Source: Pseudoxanthomonas sp. 3HH-4 (GTDB lineage Bacteria > Pseudomonadota > Gammaproteobacteria > Xanthomonadales > Xanthomonadaceae). Taken from it: a stretch of 64,000 bases of DNA. The notes under the pieces are model-generated. The model worked only from the letters and a program-made list of their open reading frames with translations. It was not told the origin of the DNA and ran no database searches. Made by a program: the position numbers and the translations under genes. This document shows positions 49,757 to 56,072 of this stretch, piece after piece; the first letter of the stretch is position 1; every line of letters begins with the position of its first letter. The stretch lies in contig NZ_VFPB01000002.1 of assembly GCF_006716465.1 (NCBI RefSeq), forward strand, positions 248,001 through 312,000, given 5' to 3'.

Positions 49757-50914
49757 TTACGCGTAAGCCGTGCGCGCATGCCGACGGGTGCGTGGCACGT
49801 CCGCACCGCGTGGCAGCATGATGGCGAAGACCGTCCTGCCCTCGTCGACCTTGGCCCTCACGTCACCGCCGTGCGCGCTGGCGATCTCGCGCACGATGAA
49901 CAAGCCGAGCCCCAGGCTGGTGTGCTCGCCCTGGTTGGCCGCCCTCGAACCGCGGCGCAGCGGGTCGAACAGGGCATTGAGTGCCTCGGTGCACAACGGG
50001 TCGCCCGCGTTGCTTACTTCGATGCACGCATGATCGCCATCGCCCGTCACGGTCACGCCGATCTCCGCGCCCGCTTCGCCGTACTTCGCAGCATTGGTCA
50101 CCAGGTTGTGCACGGCTTCGCGCAGGCGCGCGTCGTCGAAGTGGCCGCAGGTGTCACCGTCCACCTGCAGCCTGATGGGCGCATCGTGCAGCGTGGCGCG
50201 CAGCAGCTCCACCTCCTCGGCGACCGCCTGGCCCAGGTCGCAGGCCGACCGCTGCAGCGTCATGCCCGCGCCCAGCGTGCTCTTGCTGTAGTCCAGCAGC
50301 CCGTCCACCAGCCGGCTCAGCTGCAGGCCGCCGCTGAGGATGCGCTCGGCCAGCCGTGCATTCGGCGTGTCCTTCGTGCGGTCCACCAGGAATTCCGCCG
50401 TGCCGACGACCGCCGTGAGCGGGCCGCGCAGGTCGTGCCCCAGCGCACCGAGGAAGACATTGCGCCACGACTCCACCGTGCGCGAGAACTCCAACAGCGA
50501 TTCGGCCACGGCCTGGTCGATCGCTTCGTTGAAGCGGATCATGTCGTCAATGGAGCCGGCAGCCAGCGCTTCCTGCGCCGCCCACAGGCGCAGTACCGAC
50601 GCGCGCAGTGCGCGGTACTCGGCAATCATCTGGTTGACGCCGAAGCCATCATCGGCACGGCTGCGCCCATGGCTGCTGGCCGCCGACTCCGGCCCGGTGG
50701 AGGCAGGTGCGCGACCGTGTGCCTTTGCGCGCTGCTGCGCCGGACTCTGCGGCGAGCGCAGGTCGGCGACGATCTCGCGCAGGATGAGGGGAATGTCGTT
50801 GCGCAGGCGTTTCACGCTCAACTGCGCGCCGTCCGGCGCCTGCGTGATGGCGAACTCGACGGCGTCGTCGAGGATCCGTTGCGGATGGGCTTCGATGAAG
50901 TCGGCAAGTCGCAT
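49757..50914 (-). CDS. Sensor histidine kinase (cytoplasmic, RsbRD-like N-terminal domain)
   Basis: 385 residues without transmembrane segments. The N-terminal 130 residues form an all-helical domain (FIEAHPQRILDDAVEFAI, MIAEYRALRASVLRLWAA) like the RsbRD_N family of stress regulators. The dimerisation box is FLGALGHDLRGPLTAVVG with the phospho-acceptor His. The HATPase has HNLVTNAAKYG, SLGLGLFIVREIASAHGGDV. It should phosphorylate a response regulator not adjacent here; the free receiver at 51855 is a candidate partner. The alanine-rich linker (AKAHGRAPASTGPESAASS) is typical of soluble kinases. Confidence 0.87.
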   Translation of the reverse strand: MRLADFIEAHPQRILDDAVEFAITQAPDGAQLSVKRLRNDIPLILREIVADLRSPQSPAQQRAKAHGRAPASTGPESAASSHGRSRADDGFGVNQMIAEYRALRASVLRLWAAQEALAAGSIDDMIRFNEAIDQAVAESLLEFSRTVESWRNVFLGALGHDLRGPLTAVVGTAEFLVDRTKDTPNARLAERILSGGLQLSRLVDGLLDYSKSTLGAGMTLQRSACDLGQAVAEEVELLRATLHDAPIRLQVDGDTCGHFDDARLREAVHNLVTNAAKYGEAGAEIGVTVTGDGDHACIEVSNAGDPLCTEALNALFDPLRRGSRAANQGEHTSLGLGLFIVREIASAHGGDVRAKVDEGRTVFAIMLPRGADVPRTRRHARTAYA

Positions 50915-50988
50915 GGGCGCTCCTTGGCATGGGTGCGGTGTCGTGGTCGTTATGGGATCGGCCCCCTGTCGGGCGTGGTGCGCATGAG

Positions 50989-51291
50989 TCAGTCGGCGAT
51001 GCTGCGCGGATCGCGCGGATCGTCGATGTGCAGGGGTGCGTCCGGTGGCGGGTCCGGCTCCACGGGCACGTCCTCGGGGTCGCCCGGATCGCGCGGCATC
51101 GGCGGCCTATCGGGATCCTCGGGACGATAGGGATCGCTCGGCGTACCGGGCGCGCTCGGTTTGCCGGGTTCGGACGGCGTGCCCGGCGGCGTAGGCTGGC
51201 CGGGTGGTGTTGGCTGGCCGGGCGGTGTTGGCGTGCCCGGCTCGGTCGGCTTGGGCGTGCCGTGTGCGTCAATGTCGATGCGATTCGTCAT
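50989..51291 (-). CDS. Proline-rich low-complexity protein
   Basis: 100 residues from the ATG preceded by AGGAG. About 40% of residues are Pro, in a repeated TPPGQP/TPTPPG pattern followed by DPxxPxDPD units (PYRPEDPDRPP, RDPGDPEDVPVEPDP). The start MTNRIDIDAHG is its only ordinary stretch. No signal peptide or hydrophobic segment. I do not recognise a family. Codon choice and the good ribosome site suggest it is made; it may be a linker-like or surface-bound protein. It lies downstream of the 51543 open frame's promoter region, between stress-type genes. Confidence 0.55.
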   Translation of the reverse strand: MTNRIDIDAHGTPKPTEPGTPTPPGQPTPPGQPTPPGTPSEPGKPSAPGTPSDPYRPEDPDRPPMPRDPGDPEDVPVEPDPPPDAPLHIDDPRDPRSIAD

Positions 51292-51542
51292 GTCGGTCTC
51301 CTGTGCGCCGGTCACCGCGTGATCACGTGGCCGTCTGAGCAACGCTGTTCTTCCATCGGATTGGGCGCCACGCGTGTGATGTCCCGGGTCTCGCGATCCA
51401 TGGCGGCTTCCTCGCTTGCGAGGGGCCAGCGTGCGCATGGCAACGTTGATGAATCGTGAGCGTGGCGTTTCTGTTTTCAGCGTGTGGTCACGCTATGGCC
51501 GCAAGGCGGCTGCACGCTGAACGCGTTGATCGCATCCACACG

Positions 51543-51803
51543 ATGCCTTCACAAACGCCGCCGCAGCATGGATCCATGCTTTGCCAAGAACGTATCGACG
51601 CGCGTCTCAACGACGCTGAAAGTCTGGTCCGCTCCGGCGCCGACATCGGCGACCCACAGGCGTTCCTGCGTGGCCTGTGGACCCAGGTCTACGATCACGC
51701 GCCGATGCATCTGCGCTCGGCCGTGCTGCGCCGCCTGCATGCGTTGTCGCGCCGCCTTGGCGCTTCCTACGTGCACGGCGAGGTCGGTCGCACCACCGCG
51801 TGA
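51543..51803 (+). CDS. Small hypothetical protein
   Basis: 86 residues from the ATG at 51543 (an alternative is ATG 51579). The core reads MLCQERIDARLNDAESLV, GDPQAFLRGLWTQVYDH and LRSAVLRRLHALSRRLGA: two amphipathic helices, no signal peptide. I do not recognise it. The gene sits in a region of stress-type regulators, on the strand opposite its neighbours, and no strong Shine-Dalgarno is visible, so it is a weak call. Confidence 0.4.
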   Translation: MPSQTPPQHGSMLCQERIDARLNDAESLVRSGADIGDPQAFLRGLWTQVYDHAPMHLRSAVLRRLHALSRRLGASYVHGEVGRTTA

Positions 51804-51854
51804 CCACGCGGGTCCGCGTGTGCGGGCCGAAGGCGACGGATGCGTGTGGGTGGC

Positions 51855-52223
51855 TTACACCGGTGAACGCAGGCGCGTCAGTGCGACTTCGATGTCCTGC
51901 CGGCGGAATGGTTTGGCCAGCACGTGCGCATCGGCGAAACGGTCGGGCAATCCCTGCTGGCCGTAGCCGGTGGTGAACAGGAACGGCACGCCGCGCTCGC
52001 GCAGCGCATCGGCGACGGGAAACGATGGCGTCCCCGCCAGATTCACGTCCACCACCGCCAGGTCGATCTGCGCGTCGGCAAGATCGGCCAGGGCCTGGTC
52101 GACCGATCCGGCGCTGCCGGCCACGTCGTAACCCAGCGTGGGCAGCAGGTCTTCCAGCAACATCACCAGCATGGATTCGTCTTCCACGATGAACACACGC
52201 GGTGCGGGGTCGGTCGTCGTCAT
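51855..52223 (-). CDS. Single-domain response regulator (receiver)
   Basis: 122 residues, one receiver domain and no output domain. VFIVEDESMLVMLLED has the acidic pair, DLAVVDVNLAGTPSFP the phospho-acceptor Asp, FLFTTGYGQQGLP the Thr, and VLAKPFRRQDIE the Lys. It ends right after the domain. The ATG overlaps the TGA of the HWE kinase as ATGA (52220-52223), so the kinase and receiver are made together and should form one two-component pair. Output may be by protein contact or phosphorelay. Confidence 0.9.
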   Translation of the reverse strand: MTTTDPAPRVFIVEDESMLVMLLEDLLPTLGYDVAGSAGSVDQALADLADAQIDLAVVDVNLAGTPSFPVADALRERGVPFLFTTGYGQQGLPDRFADAHVLAKPFRRQDIEVALTRLRSPV

Positions 52224-53611
52224 GCGGCCACTCCTGGGTCGGGCATGGGGGCGGTGATCCGGCACTTCACGCCGGTGGTATCGAAATCGAGGGCGACGTC
52301 GCCGCCGAGGTCATGGCGCAGGCCGCGTTCGATCAGGCGCGAGCCGAAGCCACGGTGCGCGGGTGCGGTGACCGGTGGCCCGTCCCGCTCCTGCCAGGAC
52401 AGCACCAGCGTGCGGCGGCCCTGCACGGTGTCGGCGCGCCAGTGGATGCACACGCGTCCCGGCCGGGTCGACAGCGCGCCGTACTTCATGGCGTTGGTGA
52501 ACAGTTCGTGCAGTGCCATCGACAGCGCCAGTGCGCGTTGTGGGTCCAGTTGCATCTCCGGCCCGTCGATGTCGAAGCGTTCGGGATCGGCCAGCAGGCA
52601 CGGGGCAATGGCGGTCCGCACGATGTCGCCCAGCGGCGCGTGTTCCCATTGCTGGCGGGTGAGCACGTCGTGTGCCTGGGCCAGTGCGTGCAGGCGCGCT
52701 TCGAAGCGGTCGCAGGCCAGGCCCATGTCGTCGGTGCCGCGCAGCGTCTGCAGGGCGAGCGATTGCACGATGGCCAGGGTGTTCTTGACGCGGTGGTTCA
52801 GTTCGTTGAGCAGCAGGTGCTGGTGTTCTTCGTGCTGCCGGCGCGCGGTGATGTCGGTGGCGGCGCCGAACCATTCGGTCACGTCGCCGCCGATGGGGCG
52901 GATGGGCACGGCGCGCGAGGACACCCACGCCCAGGTGCCGTCTTCGCTGCGGATGCGGTGTTCGGCGCTGAAGGGGGTCTGGGTGGCGCGTGCGCGGGTG
53001 ATGGCCTCGGCGACCTGGTCGCGATCGTCGGGATGGATCAGCACGTCCAGCCAGTCCGGGGTCAGCGAGCCGTGGCGTCCGAACAGCAGGCTGCCGCCGA
53101 CGATGTCGACCTCGCTCCAGTCCTGGTTGGTGCGGTAGACCAGGTCGGAGGTGGCGTCGACCATGGCGGCGAGCCGTTCTTCGCTCTTGCGGCGGGCTTC
53201 TTCGTGCCGCTTGCGTTCGGTGACGTCACGGGTGGTGCCGGCGACGGCTTCCACCTCGCCACCCGGGCCGATCACCGGGACCAGCAGGTAGTCGTAGATG
53301 CGGCGGCCGTTGGTGCCGTTGAAGGGCACGTCGCCGCGCACGGGCTGGCGGGTGGCGATGACCTGTTCGATTTCGCGGTCGTGCATGGCGGCGTGCCAGG
53401 GTTCGTAGCCGATCTCCAGGCAGGTCTTGCCGATGGCTTCGTCCCAGGTCATGCCCCACATGGCCAGCAGGGCGGCGTTGGCGTAGGTGAAGCGGTGTTG
53501 CAGGTCCCACATGTAGACCAGGTCGGGCGTGGTCTGCAGGAGGGTTTCGTACAGGCGAACGCGCTGTTCCGCGGAGGCGTGCGCGCCGCCTGCCATCAAG
53601 GCGCTGTCCAT
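52220..53611 (-). CDS. PAS-PAS-HWE histidine kinase
   Basis: 463 residues. Two PAS domains: TTPDLVYMWDLQHRFTYANA with GTTRDVTERKRHEEA, then LLFGRHGSLTPDWLDV with GAATDITARRQHEEHQ. The kinase core is HWE type: NELNHRVKNTLAIVQSLALQ carries the phosphorylated His, followed by an HALAQAHDVLT helix and ATPase motifs (ALHELFTNAMKYGAL, RGFGSRLIERGLRHDLGG). HWE kinases are common in alpha-proteobacterial and Xanthomonadaceae light or stress sensing. No flavin-binding Cys motif was seen in the PAS domains. It is coupled to a single-domain receiver by ATGA. Confidence 0.9.
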   Translation of the reverse strand: MDSALMAGGAHASAEQRVRLYETLLQTTPDLVYMWDLQHRFTYANAALLAMWGMTWDEAIGKTCLEIGYEPWHAAMHDREIEQVIATRQPVRGDVPFNGTNGRRIYDYLLVPVIGPGGEVEAVAGTTRDVTERKRHEEARRKSEERLAAMVDATSDLVYRTNQDWSEVDIVGGSLLFGRHGSLTPDWLDVLIHPDDRDQVAEAITRARATQTPFSAEHRIRSEDGTWAWVSSRAVPIRPIGGDVTEWFGAATDITARRQHEEHQHLLLNELNHRVKNTLAIVQSLALQTLRGTDDMGLACDRFEARLHALAQAHDVLTRQQWEHAPLGDIVRTAIAPCLLADPERFDIDGPEMQLDPQRALALSMALHELFTNAMKYGALSTRPGRVCIHWRADTVQGRRTLVLSWQERDGPPVTAPAHRGFGSRLIERGLRHDLGGDVALDFDTTGVKCRITAPMPDPGVAA

Positions 53612-53714
53612 GGGGAGGCATTAGGTTCCGATGGCGACACCGAACCTTATCGCCCGCGCCCGTGCGCTACCCGTGAAACTTGGCAGGGTGGGCGGCGTTT
53701 GCGAGGGTTGCTGT

Positions 53715-54698
53715 TCAGAAATGGTCCGATTCAAATTGCGTCGCGAATGCCAGGAGCTCCGTGTTGATCGCGTCGGCATCAGGGGCGTAGTGCGCTTCTC
53801 GATGACAATTCGGGCAGAGCGCGACGCAATTCCATACACGATCGCCCTTTTCGGCACCCAGAATATGGTGGACGTCCAGAAAGCCTTGGAACGGGCGACC
53901 CACCCCGCATGAGCGGCGCTCACAGACGCCTCCGGAACGCTTGATCACTTCAACGCGTACGTCCTTGCTTCGCGGATAGTAGGAACGCCAGGCACTCCTT
54001 TTCTGCGCTCCATCGCTTCCAAGCGAACGGTGATCCACTCCGGGCAAGTCGTCCCAACTATCCTCGCTGATCGCCGCACGGGATGACTCATCGACTTCGA
54101 ACGAGTTCACGTCGATCACACCAGGCCACTGCCACAGCACGTCTGGCACTGCGCTTGAATCGTCAGTCCTGACGTCGTGCAACCAGAGTGTGGGGCTGTC
54201 GCCATTCGTGGCGTGATTCTTCTTGGTCCTGCCCATTAACCCCTGGGCGATCAACGCATCACTTACCTCGCGCTGGCCTTGCCATATTCCAGGGAGCTGA
54301 TCGCTGGGAATAAGGGCGGCAAACACCATGCTCTGTCCCTGCCTCTGCAACGCAAGCGTGTGAGAGACACCCTCACGTGCATCGCGCTCGGCAATACTCT
54401 GCAATGTCTTGTCCCAGTCGCCATCCAGGGTGCGGGCCCTAAGCTGGAACGCAGCGTAAAGCTCTTCGCGGGGATGCTCGCCATCTCTGCGCCAGCACAA
54501 TCGGACCCGTGCACGAATGTTCTGACCATCTGGCAGTCGCACGGCAACAACCTGGGACTGGCCTTGCCCTACCCCACGCCTGACTTCTTCCGTGACGTCG
54601 AGTCCACGCTCCTTTAGGAAAGGGACTACGGCTTCGCGCGTAATTCTCTCTGCGTGGTAGCTGGCCGGACTACGGAATGGCCTCTTAGACGTCGCCAT
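53715..54698 (-). CDS. HNH endonuclease domain protein (restriction-like)
   Basis: 327 residues. The C-terminal domain has GGVCERRSC, FLDVHHILGAEKGDRVWNC and ALCPNCHREAH: an HNH nuclease with a Cys4-like zinc site, resembling 5-methylcytosine-specific or McrA-type nucleases. The N-terminal 200 residues are unrecognised and could bind DNA (RSPASYHAERITREAVVPFL, VRARVRLCWRRDGEHPREELYAAFQL). Conserved His and two Asn suggest activity. It stands alone between the HWE kinase and an unknown gene, on the minus strand, at the edge of the candidate defence island. Confidence 0.75.
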   Translation of the reverse strand: MATSKRPFRSPASYHAERITREAVVPFLKERGLDVTEEVRRGVGQGQSQVVAVRLPDGQNIRARVRLCWRRDGEHPREELYAAFQLRARTLDGDWDKTLQSIAERDAREGVSHTLALQRQGQSMVFAALIPSDQLPGIWQGQREVSDALIAQGLMGRTKKNHATNGDSPTLWLHDVRTDDSSAVPDVLWQWPGVIDVNSFEVDESSRAAISEDSWDDLPGVDHRSLGSDGAQKRSAWRSYYPRSKDVRVEVIKRSGGVCERRSCGVGRPFQGFLDVHHILGAEKGDRVWNCVALCPNCHREAHYAPDADAINTELLAFATQFESDHF

Positions 54699-54756
54699 GA
54701 CTCCCCTCCCCCGTTAGTGATGGCCGATTATGGCGAAGACCGAAGCTGGAAACTAA

Positions 54757-54779
54757 AAGGCCCCGCGGTGCGGGGCCTT
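54757..54779 (-). terminator. Terminator after the 54801 gene
   Basis: Perfect stem AAGGCCCCGC / GCGGGGCCTT with loop GGT and a TTAG tail on the minus strand, 22 bp past the stop. Confidence 0.85.
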
Positions 54780-54800
54780 GGGTAACGCCGGTAGGCGGGA

Positions 54801-55283
54801 TTAGTTGTTGCCGCCGGCTTCGCCGGTGGGCTCGGGCGTGGCGCGGCGACGGGCGAAGCGGGCCGAGAGTTCGCGGCGGGCTTCGTCCACGCCCTTGTCC
54901 TTGCCGGCCACCTTGATGACGCCATAGACCTCCAGCGAGGCGGCCATCAGGTCGCTGCCGAGGGCGAGTTCGGTGTCGGATACGCGCTGCATCAGATGCG
55001 CGAGTCTGGCGGCGCGCGGACGCAGCGCTTCGAGGGCGGCGTGGTCCTGGCGGAAGGCGTCGTAGTCGAAGTCGCGCGGCATCAGGCCGGCATGTTGTTC
55101 GGCGACGGACAGTGCGCTGGTGCAGAAGGCGCGCGATTTGTTGCCCATCTTCACCAGGTCGGAGCGTTCTTCGACGGTGAGGGCGATCAGCAGGTCGAGG
55201 TCGGCTTCGAGGGCGGTGAGGGAGCCGTCGATGCGCTCCAGGCGGTCGGGCTGGAACGTCATGGCGATGCGGTTCTGTGTCAT
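54801..55283 (-). CDS. Hypothetical helical protein
   Basis: 160 residues from the ATG at 55283, with AAGGA about nine bases upstream. All-helical character: RLERIDGSLTALEADLDLLIAL, RSDLVKMGNKSRAFC, LEALRPRAARLAHLMQRV, SDTELALGSDLMAASLEVYG. No signal peptide or membrane segment. The C-terminal tail RFARRRATPEPTGEAGGNN is basic and disordered-looking. I do not recognise a family. It has its own terminator and begins just left of the 42-bp repeat, so it may be a stand-alone gene of the accessory region. Confidence 0.6.
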   Translation of the reverse strand: MTQNRIAMTFQPDRLERIDGSLTALEADLDLLIALTVEERSDLVKMGNKSRAFCTSALSVAEQHAGLMPRDFDYDAFRQDHAALEALRPRAARLAHLMQRVSDTELALGSDLMAASLEVYGVIKVAGKDKGVDEARRELSARFARRRATPEPTGEAGGNN

Positions 55284-55429
55284 GTAATTGCGTCCTTTCA
55301 GGTTGTACCGGCCGGGTCCGGCCGGCATGGGCAGCCTACTGCCGCCCGCCTGCGTTGCGACGCCCTGCCCCGCTAATGGAGTAGTTCTCACACTGCGCGG
55401 TGCGATTGGCCTGAAAAGGGTGTCGCGAT

Positions 55430-55664
55430 ACCGAAAAACATCCAGCGTTGGATCAAAAAGAGGGAACGCTGGATGTTTGTGTGAGAAGAAACACTGAAAA
55501 AGGGGGAGCGTTGGACCTTAGCGAGAGACGAAAAGCCGAAAAAGGCCCAACGTTGGATACTTGTGTGAGAAAAAAGACCGAAAAGGGGGGGACGTTGGGT
55601 CTTAATGAGAGAAGAGAGACCGAAAAAGGGGCAACGTTGGGCTTTAGTGTGAGAAGAGCCGTCT
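55430..55664. repeat. 42-bp degenerate tandem repeat
   Basis: About five head-to-tail units of 42 bp, with a partial unit at the start. Each unit has ACCGAAAAAGGGG then AACGTTGG (palindromic core, CCAACGTTGG in one unit) then a GTGTGAGAA or GAGAGA block. Units alternate between two forms, giving a higher-order 84-bp pattern. Both strands are open: in the plus frame every unit reads like T-E-K-G-x-T-L, in the minus frame like S-S-H-T-x-x-Q-R. Purine-rich plus strand. No known repeat class was recognised. Confidence 0.85.
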
Positions 55665-55728
55665 GAGAAGCCTAGTGGTCGATTCAAGGGACGAGGACGA
55701 CCCCTGCCAAGAACGCCTGTACGAAAAC

Positions 55729-55968
55729 TCAGGCTGCCGGCGATACCGGCAACCTAAACTTGTCGAACCACACAGCACCCGGCTCTGCACGGATGACCAC
55801 CTGGCTCCGCCCGGCGTAGATAGTCATCACGCGGAGTGTTGCGTCCAGCGGCAGCGGTGTAGTGCCCGCCTGACCCACGATGGCTTCGAGGGAAGCGCTG
55901 CTGTCGAGTGTCCCGGCAAGGATCAATGCATTGCCACCGACGGTCGCGGTAATCACGCCTTCCTGCAT
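55729..55968 (-). CDS. Small protein of unknown function
   Basis: 79 residues: MQEGVITATVGGNALILAGT, then SSASLEAIVGQAGTTPLPLD and VMTIYAGRSQVVIRAEPGAVW. Beta-rich, no signal peptide. It follows the helicase gene by 104 bp on the same strand. No Shine-Dalgarno is obvious. It could be a small accessory gene or a chance frame; the regular hydrophobic alternation makes it slightly more likely to be real. Confidence 0.35.
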   Translation of the reverse strand: MQEGVITATVGGNALILAGTLDSSASLEAIVGQAGTTPLPLDATLRVMTIYAGRSQVVIRAEPGAVWFDKFRLPVSPAA

Positions 55969-56072
55969 GGACCGATAACTGCGAAGCGGTCACAACTTTC
56001 TCAGAGCAGCGGCGAATTTTTGGCGTCGACGGTTACGTACACCTCAAGGCTCACACCGCACCCAAGACAGTT

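Noticed and set aside
55430-55664. CRISPR array
   Set aside because: The 42-bp units are contiguous, with no unique spacers and no cas genes, so they are a tandem repeat and not CRISPR.
55448-55666. Protein coded by the plus strand of the 42-bp repeat
   Set aside because: The frame is open only because the unit length is a multiple of three. There is no Shine-Dalgarno, and the opposite strand is equally open.
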